Positions 1 to 8,171 of a DNA stretch of 64,000 bases are shown piece by piece. The first letter of the stretch is position 1. Every line of letters begins with the position of its first letter. Under the pieces are notes generated by a model, which was not told where the DNA came from, did not search any database, and saw nothing but the letters and a program-made list of their open reading frames with translations. Source of the DNA: JAAELZ01 sp047639475 (GTDB lineage: Bacteria > Pseudomonadota > Gammaproteobacteria > Arenicellales > Poriferihabitantaceae); NCBI GenBank assembly GCA_047639475.1, contig JBLIOD010000002.1, positions 1 through 64,000 of the forward strand. Reading direction: 5' to 3'. A program made the translations under genes and the position numbers.

Positions 1-96
1 CGATTAGTTAGCGCCATTCTGGTTGAGATTGATGACGAATGGGTTAATGCTAATCATAGATATATCGTGTGGAACGACAATGACTCAACTTGCTAG
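1..96 (+). pseudogene. IS256-family transposase, C-terminal fragment
   Basis: The first 31 codons of the window, read in frame 1 and ending at TAG (94-96), give a peptide starting RLVSAILVEIDDEW. This resembles the extreme C-terminus of IS256/Mutator-type transposases, which commonly read RLV(T/G)A(L/V)L(L/M)E..(E/D)EW followed by a tyrosine-containing tail. The gene continues off the left edge, so I cannot tell whether the element is complete. I could not define a terminal inverted repeat after the stop codon. Family assignment rests on this short tail only. Confidence 0.55.
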
Positions 97-418
97 ATAA
101 AAAGTCCATACCAAATGTTGCGTAATCTGGATTTTCAGCCTCTGTTCGATTAGTTGACCATCTTGCATGTCTTGAGAATGCAATACGGTACAAGGGAATA
201 GTAACTTTCGAAAAAGCCGAATATACGAGCATGCAAGTGAGAGATAAGATTAGAAAACTAGGTTTTAATTTTAATTGCGACGCTTATCAATATAGTGTGC
301 CTAAGTTGTGCCAAAATTACGGTTAACTGTGCCCATGTGAGTTGATTTTTGCATAACTTGAATAACAGCAAGCGTCTCAAGTGATTGTTAAATATAGAAA
401 TGCAGCTTTCTTCTGAAA
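97..418. other. Intergenic remnant between transposase tail and tRNA fragment
   Basis: No recognisable gene. A plus-strand frame is open from 126 to a TAA at 324-326, but it has no good start (first ATG at 231) and I do not recognise the encoded peptide; it may be the tail of a gene cut by mobile-element activity. Just before the tRNA fragment, 404-420 contains the short dyad AGCTTTC/GAAAGCT. The stretch looks like decayed accessory DNA. Confidence 0.3.
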
Positions 419-464
419 GCTACGAAACAGGCGGTCAGACGTTCGAATCATCTCGGGCACCCCA
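419..464 (+). pseudogene. tRNA-Arg(ACG), 3' half only
   Basis: The 46 bases line up with the 3' half of bacterial tRNA-Arg(ACG). They contain the anticodon-loop stretch CTACGAA (anticodon ACG), the variable-loop stretch GCGGTC, the T-loop GTTCGAATC with four of five T-stem pairs intact, a CGGGCAC acceptor 3' strand and a final CCA. The 5' acceptor strand and D-arm are missing, and the upstream bases do not complete the anticodon stem, so it cannot fold as a tRNA. The 3' end of a tRNA gene is a classic integration target. A fragment beside a transposase tail and in front of an intact terminator suggests a recombination junction or a decayed attachment site. Confidence 0.65.
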
Positions 465-474
465 TATAGGCTGC

Positions 475-508
475 GCCTGCTCCAAGGAATTGGAGCGGGC
501 TTTAGTTT
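475..508 (+). terminator. Rho-independent terminator of the former tRNA gene
   Basis: An 11-bp stem (475-485 with 490-500, one G-U pair) closes a GGAA loop and is followed by TTTAGTTT. It sits 10 bases after the tRNA CCA, the usual place for a tRNA gene terminator, so DNA downstream of the fragment is probably ancestral. Confidence 0.65.
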
Positions 509-554
509 ACTCCCAGCACTTTCTCTATCTAAGCAAACCCCGTTCCCATTAGTT

Positions 555-1019
555 TTATCCACGTCCTCGGTATGAGTCAACACCTTGCGATGGAATCCAG
601 ACACCTTTTGGCGCTTCGCCTGTTTGGTAAAACACATCAATGGGAATGCCGCCTCGCGGATACCAATAACCACCAATACGCAACCAAACTGGATCCAACG
701 CTTGCACTAGTCGTTTGGCGATCGAGATAGTGCAATCCTCATGGAAGCTTCCGTGATTACGAAAACTGGTTAGAAACAACTTAAACGATTTGCTTTCAAC
801 TAACAGTTTTCCTGGAATATAGTCAATTACTAAGTGGGCAAAATCGGGTTGGCCTGTAACGGGGCACAAAGAAGTAAATTCAGGTGCAGTGAAGCGTGCG
901 ACGTAAAGCGTTCCTGCTTGCGGATTATCCACGCATTCAAGCACGGCGTCATCAGGGTGGTTAGGTGTTTCGACCGCTTGGCCTAGTTGGGTGAGTTGTT
1001 CTGTGGTATTGATAGTCAT
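555..1019 (-). CDS. queF: NADPH-dependent 7-cyano-7-deazaguanine reductase (short QueF)
   Basis: QueF reduces the nitrile of preQ0 to the aminomethyl group of preQ1 in queuosine tRNA modification, in the cytoplasm. The 154-residue length fits the unimodular (type I) form. The nucleophilic cysteine is in FTSLCPVTGQPD (Cys52) with the proton-donor aspartate at Asp59. The QueF signature follows as ESKSFKLF, with the FHEDC stretch after it. The gene is the last of three minus-strand genes and is separated from sat by a strong terminator, so it probably has its own promoter. No preQ1-riboswitch-like structure was recognised upstream. Confidence 0.95.
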   Translation of the reverse strand: MTINTTEQLTQLGQAVETPNHPDDAVLECVDNPQAGTLYVARFTAPEFTSLCPVTGQPDFAHLVIDYIPGKLLVESKSFKLFLTSFRNHGSFHEDCTISIAKRLVQALDPVWLRIGGYWYPRGGIPIDVFYQTGEAPKGVWIPSQGVDSYRGRG

Positions 1020-1035
1020 AACAGTTATTGGAATT

Positions 1036-1058
1036 GAAAAACGGAGCCGAAGCTCCGC
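1036..1058 (-). terminator. Rho-independent terminator downstream of sat
   Basis: A 6-bp CGGAGC/GCTCCG stem closes a TTCG tetraloop when read on the minus strand and is followed by TTTTTC. It lies between the sat stop codon (1124) and the queF start (1019), so it ends sat transcription. Confidence 0.8.
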
Positions 1059-1123
1059 TTAATTTAGCATGATTTCTCCCTTTTTGAGACAAAGGGGTTC
1101 ACGTCTAGGCGTTAGAGATAATT

Positions 1124-2314
1124 TTAACTATCTAGGTCTTGGTAATAGTCGATTAAAATCCGCGCGACTTCTGGACGTGAAAATTCAGCAGGCGGTGCTT
1201 CGCCATTGCCTAACATTTCGCGAACGACCGTTCCTGATAACAATACAAAATCTTCTTTGTTGTGGTCAGGCGCTTCTCGCATCATTACAACTTCATTGAG
1301 TTTCTTGGAATAAGCGGTGTGATCTGCTTCAAAAATAACAATGTCCAATGAGCCTTCGGGTACTTGCTCATGGAAAATAGTTTGTGCATCGAAAGCGCCA
1401 TAATAATCTCCTACGCCAGCGTGATCCCGGCCAATAATGAAATGTGTGGCGCCCATATTTTGTCTAAATACAGCATGTAGCACCGCTTCTCTAGGGCCTG
1501 CGTAAAGCATGTCAAAACCATAACCGGTTACCATTACCGAGTTGGGTGGGAAGTATATTTCTGCCATTTTTCGGATCGCTGCGTCTCGGATATCAGCAGG
1601 AATATCACCAGGCTTTAGTTGCCCCAATAGCATGTGTACTACTAAACCATCAGCGCCAAGGCGAGCCATTGCCATGTGACACAGTTCTTCATGTGCACGA
1701 TGCATTGGGTTGCGAGTTTGAAATGCCACTATTTTTTCCCAACCTGCGTTTTGAATATCCTCTCGAATTTCAGCAGCAGTTTTGAAGGTGTTGGGGAAAT
1801 CAGTTTCGAAATAACTGTAATTCAAAACTTGAATGGGCCCAGATAATAGGTATCGTCCTTGTTCGTTGAATGCGCCCACGCCCGTGTGTTCTGGGTCGGT
1901 GGTGCCGTACACTTGCTCTGCTATGCCGGCCATTTCAGCATCGCTAACTTCTTCAGTCGCTTCAACTTGCATTACCGCGAGTATGGGGTTTCCATTGACA
2001 TTAGGGTCGCGCAGAGCAATGGTGGTATGCCCGTTGATGTCCGTTAGGTCGGGTACTAAGCAAAGTACTGGAGTGGGCCAAAATAGGCCGTCGGTAGTGT
2101 GCATAGAGTTGGCAACACTCAAAGCGTCTGCCTTGTTCATGAAACCCGTTAAAGGGTTGAAGTAACCTGCACCCAGCATAACCGCGTTCGCAGCATCTGC
2201 AGAGCTGACAATCACAGAAGGGAAATCTTGGGCTTCTTTAGTTAAGCGGTCTCGCTCGCTTTGATCACTAACGAATAAAGGATTGAGGGCTATAGAACCA
2301 TGTGGTTTTATCAT
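1124..2314 (-). CDS. sat: Sulfate adenylyltransferase (ATP sulfurylase, single-chain Sat)
   Basis: Sat forms adenosine 5'-phosphosulfate from ATP and sulfate, or runs in reverse to make ATP from APS in sulfur oxidisers. The 396-residue chain has an N-terminal PUA-like domain followed by the catalytic domain with QTRNPMHRAHE (residues 199-209), the ATP-binding HxxH-type motif, and IIGRDHAGVGDYYG further on. No APS-kinase domain is fused at the C-terminus. It is the homo-oligomeric type, not the CysDN type. No aprAB or cysC lies next to it, so the direction of the reaction cannot be decided here; a dsr-type cluster 55 kb away makes the question worth asking. Confidence 0.95.
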   Translation of the reverse strand: MIKPHGSIALNPLFVSDQSERDRLTKEAQDFPSVIVSSADAANAVMLGAGYFNPLTGFMNKADALSVANSMHTTDGLFWPTPVLCLVPDLTDINGHTTIALRDPNVNGNPILAVMQVEATEEVSDAEMAGIAEQVYGTTDPEHTGVGAFNEQGRYLLSGPIQVLNYSYFETDFPNTFKTAAEIREDIQNAGWEKIVAFQTRNPMHRAHEELCHMAMARLGADGLVVHMLLGQLKPGDIPADIRDAAIRKMAEIYFPPNSVMVTGYGFDMLYAGPREAVLHAVFRQNMGATHFIIGRDHAGVGDYYGAFDAQTIFHEQVPEGSLDIVIFEADHTAYSKKLNEVVMMREAPDHNKEDFVLLSGTVVREMLGNGEAPPAEFSRPEVARILIDYYQDLDS

Positions 2315-2361
2315 TATTAGAACTGAAATGGGTTAATCGATAAGGCGCACATTAAACAATA

Positions 2362-2400
2362 AAAAAGGGCACCTATAAAGCAGGATGCCCTTAAAATTTT
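2362..2400 (-). terminator. Terminator downstream of the DAHP synthase gene
   Basis: AAGGGCA (2365-2371) pairs with TGCCCTT (2386-2392), with an inner CCT/AGG extension. T-rich DNA follows on the minus strand and A-rich DNA flanks the other side, so it may work in both directions. It separates the DAHP synthase gene from sat. Confidence 0.7.
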
Positions 2401-2416
2401 TGATTGCGGTATTAAA

Positions 2417-3508
2417 TTACTCGTTAGCCTTTGTTAGTAAAACAGCGTTGGCGGACCTGCGCTGTTTTACGGCAGTGGCCAGGACATCAAGTACCCCAGT
2501 GGTTTGTTCCCAATCAATACAGCCGTCTGTAATACTTTGGCCGTAAACTAATGGTGTATCGGAGTTGATAGATTGATTGCCTTTCACTAAATGACTTTCA
2601 ATCATTACGCCGAATATTGTTTGGTTGCCTGCTGCTATTTGTTCTGCAAGATCGTCCGCTACCAAGGCTTGGTTGTCAGGATTTTTACGGCTGTTGGCAT
2701 GGCTCATGTCTACCATGACTGCGCGTTGTTGCTGCGCCGATACTAATAACTCACAGGCATCTGCAATACTTTGGGCATCGTAATTGGTCTCTGCACCGCC
2801 GCGCAGAATAACATGACAGTCTTCGTTGCCTGTGGTGCGGAAAATAGCAGAGCGTCCTTCTTTCGTTACACTTAAGAAGTTATGTGATTGGCTCGCTGCC
2901 CCAATCGCGTCAACGGCTATTTGTACGTTCCCGTTAGTGCCGTTCTTAAAGCCGACTGGACAAGATAAGCCCGACGCCAATTCACGATGGCCTTGGCTCT
3001 CCGTGGTACGTGCCCCAATGGCGCCCCAAGCTATTAAATCAGCATAGTATTGCGGTGAGATAGGATCAAGGTATTCAGTGCCGCAGGGCATGCCTAAATT
3101 GTTTAAATCTAGTAGCAACTGACGCGCGGTTGATAAACCTTCGTTGATTTTGAAGCTGCCATCTAAATGTGGATCGTTAATTAAACCTTTCCAGCCGACA
3201 GTCGTTCGGGGTTTTTCGAAATAAACCCGCATTACAATCAGTAGTTCATCAGAATATTTTTGCTTTTCAGACAGTAGTCGCCGCGCATACTCCTTTGCAG
3301 CGTCCACGTCATGAATGGAACAAGGGCCGCAGACGACAACCAGTCGGTCGTCTTTGCCATGTAGCACATTGTGAATATCCGCTCGAGTTTCTACGGTGGT
3401 TTGAAGAGCGTTCTCGTGCGCAGGAATTTCCTCCATTAATTCAACGGGGGCCTTTACAGTAGTCATACACATGATTCGGGTGTCGTCAGCTTTGTTAAGT
3501 TGGTTCAC
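2417..3508 (-). CDS. 3-deoxy-7-phosphoheptulonate (DAHP) synthase, AroF/G/H type
   Basis: This enzyme condenses phosphoenolpyruvate and erythrose 4-phosphate in the first step of the shikimate pathway. At 363 residues it matches type I-alpha bacterial enzymes. Visible signatures are GPCSIHD (61-67), EKPRTTVGWKG (about 98-108), the lysine/arginine-rich GFKNGTNG loop and the metal-site region ending in DMSHANS. The feedback-inhibition type (Tyr, Phe or Trp) cannot be read confidently, so no aroF/G/H letter is given. The gene has its own 3' terminator and about 270 bp of upstream non-coding DNA. Confidence 0.93.
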   Translation of the reverse strand: MNQLNKADDTRIMCMTTVKAPVELMEEIPAHENALQTTVETRADIHNVLHGKDDRLVVVCGPCSIHDVDAAKEYARRLLSEKQKYSDELLIVMRVYFEKPRTTVGWKGLINDPHLDGSFKINEGLSTARQLLLDLNNLGMPCGTEYLDPISPQYYADLIAWGAIGARTTESQGHRELASGLSCPVGFKNGTNGNVQIAVDAIGAASQSHNFLSVTKEGRSAIFRTTGNEDCHVILRGGAETNYDAQSIADACELLVSAQQQRAVMVDMSHANSRKNPDNQALVADDLAEQIAAGNQTIFGVMIESHLVKGNQSINSDTPLVYGQSITDGCIDWEQTTGVLDVLATAVKQRRSANAVLLTKANE

Positions 3509-3776
3509 TTGGTTGGAATTTGTTAGTTCAACGAATCGACGAATTTTAAGGCTTGCGGTGCGGTATTGGAATGGTTGTGGCTATTTAATATGATTATAGT
3601 TAACGATCCAAGGAGGGTAGTAGTAATCCTGAACATCCATTGAATCATTTGTAATAAGGGAGAAATAGTTTCAGTGCCTAATTACTTGTTGTTTTTATGG
3701 TGGTATCATTGCGTCTATAGGCAGTTTCCACTTTTTTGCGGAATAACTGGAATAAATAATTACTAGGCATTACTTA

Positions 3777-4304
3777 ATGAACTTCAACGATTCTTCTCGG
3801 GTATCAAACGCAGTGATTGGCTCTTCTATCCACATTGAGGGCACCATTTCTGGTGACGAAAATTTGGTGATTGATGGACGAGTTGATGGCTCCATTTTTG
3901 TACAAAATGCCATGGTGACCATTGCTAAAACTGGCACTGTTCGCGCTGATGTACAAGCCAAAGTAATTAAAGTTGACGGAGAAGTAAGGGGCGAGCTACG
4001 CGGCACTGAATCTGTTGAAATTGGCCCGTCCGGAACTGTTATTGGTGACATTCGCTCGCCAAGAGTCATGTTGCAAGATGGTTGCCAATTTAAAGGATTG
4101 GTCGATATGGATTATAAAGAATCTAGTTCAGTTGGTACTGCCGAGAGGATCAGCGCAGGTAAGAAGCCGCCAGCGCCAAAAGCACTTACCCCGAATTTAG
4201 TTTCCCAAGCAAGTAGCGGGTCGCATGTGCTTTTATCAAAAAATGTGAATTCGGCCCCGAAGCTATCGGTTCCAAACTTATCTCATAAAAGTACCTCAAC
4301 ATAA
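3777..4304 (+). CDS. Bactofilin (polymer-forming cytoskeletal protein)
   Basis: The protein has 175 residues with a central beta-helix built from short hydrophobic turns with regularly spaced Gly and Val. The start (IGSSIHIEGTISGDENLVIDG) and later turns such as VRGELRGTESVEIGPSGTVIGDIRSP are typical of bactofilins, which self-assemble without nucleotide and anchor cell-wall or polar machinery. The C-terminal 60 residues are proline/serine-rich and probably disordered. It is followed two bases later by the peroxiredoxin gene, so the two are likely co-transcribed. An extended -10-like TGGTATCAT lies at 3701-3709, but without a good -35. Confidence 0.9.
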   Translation: MNFNDSSRVSNAVIGSSIHIEGTISGDENLVIDGRVDGSIFVQNAMVTIAKTGTVRADVQAKVIKVDGEVRGELRGTESVEIGPSGTVIGDIRSPRVMLQDGCQFKGLVDMDYKESSSVGTAERISAGKKPPAPKALTPNLVSQASSGSHVLLSKNVNSAPKLSVPNLSHKSTST

Positions 4305-4306
4305 TC

Positions 4307-4768
4307 ATGATTGAAAAAAACGTCCTCGCACCGTCTTTTAATTTACCTGATCAAAATGAAAAAGCGGTGTCGTTGGCCAACTATAAAGGCCAGAAAGTTA
4401 TCGTGTACTTCTACCCTAAAGACAATACCCCCGGCTGCACTAAACAAGCTATCGGATTTACTGATATATATTCTCAACTTCAGGATAGAAATGTAGCGGT
4501 ATTGGGTGTGTCACCGGATGGGGCGGAGTCTCACCAGAAGTTTATCAGTGATTTTTCTATTCCCTATTCGCTCTTGAGCGACCCTGAGAAAACGATGATG
4601 ACTGAATATCAGTCATGGGGAGAGAAGAACATGTACGGTAAAAAAGTAACGGGAGTAATCCGTTCTACGGTTTTGATCGATGAAAACGGCGTGGTAATAA
4701 AACACTGGAAACGTGTAGCTAACTCAGCGGACCATCATATGAAGGTGCTGGCGTCGCTGGACGCTTAA
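4307..4768 (+). CDS. bcp: Thioredoxin-dependent peroxiredoxin, BCP/PrxQ family, one-cysteine form
   Basis: BCP reduces organic and hydrogen peroxides in the cytoplasm. The 153-residue chain carries the peroxidatic motif FYPKDNTPGCTKQA with Cys44. The resolving cysteine usually found five residues later is an isoleucine, and Cys44 is the only cysteine in the protein. It must therefore be recycled by an external thiol or partner instead of an internal disulfide. The start codon lies two bases after the bactofilin stop. A hairpin after the stop separates it from convergent pilT. Confidence 0.92.
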   Translation: MIEKNVLAPSFNLPDQNEKAVSLANYKGQKVIVYFYPKDNTPGCTKQAIGFTDIYSQLQDRNVAVLGVSPDGAESHQKFISDFSIPYSLLSDPEKTMMTEYQSWGEKNMYGKKVTGVIRSTVLIDENGVVIKHWKRVANSADHHMKVLASLDA

Positions 4769-4780
4769 TTGGTGACAATT

Positions 4781-4803
4781 GGCTCTAAAAGGAGCCTATT
4801 TAT
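4781..4803. terminator. Short bidirectional terminator between bcp and pilT
   Basis: GGCTCT (4781-4786) pairs with GGAGCC (4791-4796) around an AAAA loop, with one wobble. TATTTA follows on the plus strand. It sits exactly between two convergent genes. The T-tract is weak. Confidence 0.5.
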
Positions 4804-5843
4804 AGCGCTTCTATTTTAGTTTTGTCGCGCATCAGTGGCATTACCGTATCAGCAGACACTATGCCTCGCTGAACTAGCTCGTATAGGTTCTCATCCAAGG
4901 TTTGCATGCCTAGTTGTTGGCCGGTCTGCATTGTTGAATAAATTTGTGGAATCTTGTTTTCTCTAATCAAGTTTCGTACCGCGTTAGTGCCCAGTAGTAT
5001 TTCCCAAGCGCCGGTTCGGCCACCCCCTATTTTGGGCAATAGCGTTTGCGCTATTATGGCTTGAACCGATTCGGCCAACATCGCTCTTACCATAGACTTA
5101 TCCCCCGTTTCAAAACTATCGATGATACGGTCGACGGTTTTGCTGGCCGAGTTGGTATGTAGCGTAGATAAAACCAAGTGTCCTGTTTCCGCCGCAGTCA
5201 AGGCTAGATGAATCGTTTCAGGGTCACGCATCTCGCCCACCAAAATAATGTCTGGATCTTCACGTAAGGAGGCTTTAAGTGCGCTGGCGAAAGAATTAGT
5301 ATGCTGGCCAAGTTCACGTTGGTTAATGATGGAATTTTTAGAGGTATGTATAAATTCTATCGGGTCCTCGATCGTTAATATATGCGCCTTCTTGCGTTGA
5401 TTAATCAGATCAACCATCGCGGCCAGCGTGGTCGATTTACCCGAACCTGTTGGACCCGTCACCAATATTAAGCCTCGCGGCTTGTTTATCAACGATTGGA
5501 AAACAGAAGGTGCACCTATATCATCTAAGCTAGATACTTTATTCGGAATAGTACGAAACGCAGCACTAGGGCCGCGTAATTGCTGAAATGCGTTCACCCT
5601 GAAACGCGCTAATTCTTGTATCTCATGCGCGAAATCTAGGTCATTGTCATTTTCAAATATTCTGCGTTGATCTTCATTCATGATGCCGTAAAGCATCTTC
5701 AAAATATTGTTTTTTGATAATGGAGCAGAGGTCAAACGCCTTATTTCACCGTCAATTCGAATCATCGGCGGTAAGCCAGACGAAATATGTAAATCAGAGG
5801 CGTTATTTTCAACTGCGAAGGTTAATAGTTCTGCAAGGTTCAT
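4800..5843 (-). CDS. pilT: Type IV pilus retraction ATPase PilT
   Basis: PilT powers depolymerisation of type IV pili (twitching, DNA uptake) as a cytoplasmic hexamer at the pilus base. The 347-residue protein has the N-terminal PAS-like domain (NNASDLHISSGLPP), Walker A GPTGSGKST (130-138), the Asp box around ILTIEDPIEF, Walker B with DPDIILVGEMRD, the His box AAETGHLVLSTLHTN, and the C-terminal AIRNLIRE-like element (here AVRNLIRENKIPQ) that marks PilT over PilU. It is divergent from yggS-proC-yggT, a common gammaproteobacterial arrangement. No pilU follows. Confidence 0.95.
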   Translation of the reverse strand: MNLAELLTFAVENNASDLHISSGLPPMIRIDGEIRRLTSAPLSKNNILKMLYGIMNEDQRRIFENDNDLDFAHEIQELARFRVNAFQQLRGPSAAFRTIPNKVSSLDDIGAPSVFQSLINKPRGLILVTGPTGSGKSTTLAAMVDLINQRKKAHILTIEDPIEFIHTSKNSIINQRELGQHTNSFASALKASLREDPDIILVGEMRDPETIHLALTAAETGHLVLSTLHTNSASKTVDRIIDSFETGDKSMVRAMLAESVQAIIAQTLLPKIGGGRTGAWEILLGTNAVRNLIRENKIPQIYSTMQTGQQLGMQTLDENLYELVQRGIVSADTVMPLMRDKTKIEAL

Positions 5844-5935
5844 GGGTTTTATTTTGAAAAGGGTTAAACAGCCACTTTCGGTGAGGTTACAATATCACTC
5901 TATCTAGAACAAATCACCCAGCCTTGAATGTCTGA

Positions 5936-5965
5936 TTGATAGCCTTGCTAGTTACAGATGATAAT
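5936..5965 (+). promoter_or_regulatory. Predicted sigma-70 promoter for yggS-proC-yggT
   Basis: TTGATA (5936-5941) and GATAAT (5960-5965) each match five of six consensus bases and are 18 bp apart. A start site near 5972 would leave a short leader before the yggS ATG at 5994. Confidence 0.5.
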
Positions 5966-5993
5966 GCCCGTAAACGTTTAACTAATCAATTGC

Positions 5994-6677
5994 ATGCCTG
6001 AAAAAACTCCACTGCAGGAAGTTCAAACCAATATCGCGACCTATTGTGAAGAGTTCGGCCGAGACGTCGATGAAGTGAAGTTAGTTGCGGTGAGTAAAAC
6101 GCGTAGTAGCGAGGCTGTGGGTGAAATGGCTGCGCAGGGGCAGGTAACTTTTGGCGAAAATTATCTGCAAGAAGCAATAGATAAAATAATAGCCTTAGCG
6201 GAAAACAAGTTGGAATGGCACTTTATCGGTCATATTCAAAGCCGTAAAGCGGCCTTAATCGCCCGACACTTTCAATGGGTTCATAGCGTTGATCGATTGA
6301 AAGTAGCACAAAAGCTAAATGATGCTGTGTCCGAAGGGGAGTATTTAAACGTACTTATTCAGGTAAATTTACAACAAGAACAAAGCAAATCGGGAGTGCA
6401 AGTGGTTGATTTAATGCCCTTGGTAGAGCAAATTGAAAATCTCCCAAATTTACGTGCGCGGGGTTTGATGTTGATTCCTGAGCCGCAAAGTCAATTTGAT
6501 GCGCAACGGCGCGTTTTTTCCTCGGCTAGAGAATTGTTGGTTAGGGCACAAAGAATCGCTCCAGAAATGGATCAATTATCAATGGGAATGACGGGCGATA
6601 TGCGCGCTGCCATTGCTGAAGGGGCCACTATGGTGAGAATTGGAACGGCGCTATTTGGCGCCCGTGAATACAAATAG
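5994..6677 (+). CDS. yggS: YggS-family pyridoxal phosphate homeostasis protein
   Basis: This 227-residue PLP-binding TIM-barrel protein (PLPHP) buffers vitamin B6 pools and has no known catalytic activity. The PLP lysine is Lys35 in VAVSKTRS; the phosphate-binding SMGMTGDMRAAI and GATMVRIGTALFG are near the C-terminus, and HFIGHIQ is in the middle. It is the first gene of an operon with proC (3-base gap) and yggT, an arrangement conserved in gammaproteobacteria next to pilT. No clear Shine-Dalgarno precedes the ATG. Confidence 0.95.
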   Translation: MPEKTPLQEVQTNIATYCEEFGRDVDEVKLVAVSKTRSSEAVGEMAAQGQVTFGENYLQEAIDKIIALAENKLEWHFIGHIQSRKAALIARHFQWVHSVDRLKVAQKLNDAVSEGEYLNVLIQVNLQQEQSKSGVQVVDLMPLVEQIENLPNLRARGLMLIPEPQSQFDAQRRVFSSARELLVRAQRIAPEMDQLSMGMTGDMRAAIAEGATMVRIGTALFGAREYK

Positions 6678-6680
6678 GTT

Positions 6681-7514
6681 ATGAAAATGAACAATACGAA
6701 GATAGGATTCATTGGTGGAGGCAACATGGCCGAAGCCATCATTGGTGGCTTAATCAAAGCGGGTGTGCCTGCTGTGAACATCAGTGTTTCAGATTTAGAC
6801 GTCGATAAGCTTCAAGCGACTTTCGGTGATTGGGGCATTACCACTACTACCGACAACGCAGAACTCGTCGATACCTGTGAGGTGATTTTATTGGCCGTTA
6901 AACCGCAAGTGATGCATTCAGTGTTAGAACCCTTGGCTATTCAACTTAAAGATAAACAACCGCTACTAATTAGTATTGCTGCCGGCATACCTATTTCGCT
7001 GATACAGCAATGGAGTGGTTACTCGGCGGCAGTGGTGAGAGTTATGCCCAATACGCCGGCCTTGGTGAGGGCAGGGGCGGCTGGCTTATTTGCCAGTGAA
7101 CAAGTTAATGAATCTCAACGCGAAGTTGCGCAATCTATTATGCAAGCCGTTGGTGTGGCTATATGGGTTGAATCAGAAGGTTTAATCGATAGCATCACGG
7201 CGGTATCTGGCAGTGGTCCCGCGTATTTCTTTTATTTGATAGAGGCATTGGAAGCGGCAGCTATTAAAAATGGCTTAAAGGTGGAAGATGCGCGTTTGTT
7301 AAGTCGTGAGACCGCGCTAGGCGCGGCCAAATTAGCGGCTCAAAGTGAGTTCTCGGCGGCTGAATTGAGAAAAAGAGTCACATCGCCGGGGGGCACCACC
7401 GCCGCGGCGATTGAGGTTATGACTAAAAATGATTTTAGTGAAACTATCAACTTAGCAGTTCGCGCTGCTGCGGACAGAGCGCGAGAACTGGCTGAGCTAG
7501 CGGAATCGAATTAA
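6681..7514 (+). CDS. proC: Pyrroline-5-carboxylate reductase
   Basis: ProC catalyses the last step of proline synthesis, NAD(P)H-dependent reduction of 1-pyrroline-5-carboxylate. The 277-residue chain has the Rossmann motif GFIGGGNMAEAI at the start, VKPQVM after the fourth strand, VRVMPNTPALV in the middle and the C-terminal signature VTSPGGTTAAAI. A second in-frame ATG two codons in (6687) could be the real start. It lies inside the yggS-proC-yggT operon. Confidence 0.95.
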   Translation: MKMNNTKIGFIGGGNMAEAIIGGLIKAGVPAVNISVSDLDVDKLQATFGDWGITTTTDNAELVDTCEVILLAVKPQVMHSVLEPLAIQLKDKQPLLISIAAGIPISLIQQWSGYSAAVVRVMPNTPALVRAGAAGLFASEQVNESQREVAQSIMQAVGVAIWVESEGLIDSITAVSGSGPAYFFYLIEALEAAAIKNGLKVEDARLLSRETALGAAKLAAQSEFSAAELRKRVTSPGGTTAAAIEVMTKNDFSETINLAVRAAADRARELAELAESN

Positions 7515-7566
7515 GATCCGTACCCAAACCCAATTAAGATTCAGACCGGACAATTAGGAAAATAAT

Positions 7567-8136
7567 ATGAACCCTTTGCAAAATAGCTTTAGCTTTTTGA
7601 TAGACAGTGTTTTCGAGTTATACATGGTGTTGGTACTGCTGCGTTTCTTGTTCCAGCTGTTTAAAGTGAATATTCGCAACCCTCTAATTGACCCCATAGT
7701 GAAACTCACGCAGCCACCATTGGCATGGATGCGACGCTTTGTGCCGGGTTTGTTTGGGTTAGACTTATCCGCTATCGTGTTCTTAATATTGTTAGGGATG
7801 ACAAAAATACTTTTGTTGGCGTCCATAAATGGGGCAACAGTAGGTCTGCTAACCTTATTGCTGGCATCCGTTGCACAGGTGATCAGTATGACACTAATGG
7901 TGTTTACTGTCGCGCTGATAGCGCAAGCAGTTTTGAGTTGGTTCGCGGGCTCAGCGCAACACCCTGTGACGGACTTGCTACGAGCACTTACACAGCCGAT
8001 ATTAAGGCCTATTCAGCGTATTTTGCCTGCAGCAAGTGGCGTAGATTTTTCGCCCATCGTGGCCTTGTTAGCCATTTCCTTTTTACGTCGACTACTGATC
8101 GACCCCTTAGTGCATAGCTTGGCTGGGTTGATTTAA
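7567..8136 (+). CDS. yggT: YggT-family inner-membrane protein
   Basis: A 189-residue membrane protein with two tandem YggT units, each a hydrophobic hairpin ending in a conserved basic/proline stretch (NPLIDPIVKLTQPPLAWMRRFVPG, shortened here, and HPVTDLLRALTQPILRPI). About four transmembrane segments are visible. YggT proteins have been linked to osmotic tolerance and division-related membrane functions, but the mechanism is unknown. It is the third gene of the yggS-proC-yggT operon. Confidence 0.9.
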   Translation: MNPLQNSFSFLIDSVFELYMVLVLLRFLFQLFKVNIRNPLIDPIVKLTQPPLAWMRRFVPGLFGLDLSAIVFLILLGMTKILLLASINGATVGLLTLLLASVAQVISMTLMVFTVALIAQAVLSWFAGSAQHPVTDLLRALTQPILRPIQRILPAASGVDFSPIVALLAISFLRRLLIDPLVHSLAGLI

Positions 8137-8171
8137 AGGGTGTAGACACTATAATGTTAAATATTGGCTCT

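Noticed and set aside
50..232. Minus-strand frame of 60 residues
   Set aside because: Opposite to the transposase tail, with no ribosome site or recognisable family.
377..676. Minus-strand frame giving a peptide with VPEMIRTSDRLF
   Set aside because: This peptide is the antisense of the tRNA-Arg fragment and its terminator, a common false gene, and it overlaps the end of queF.
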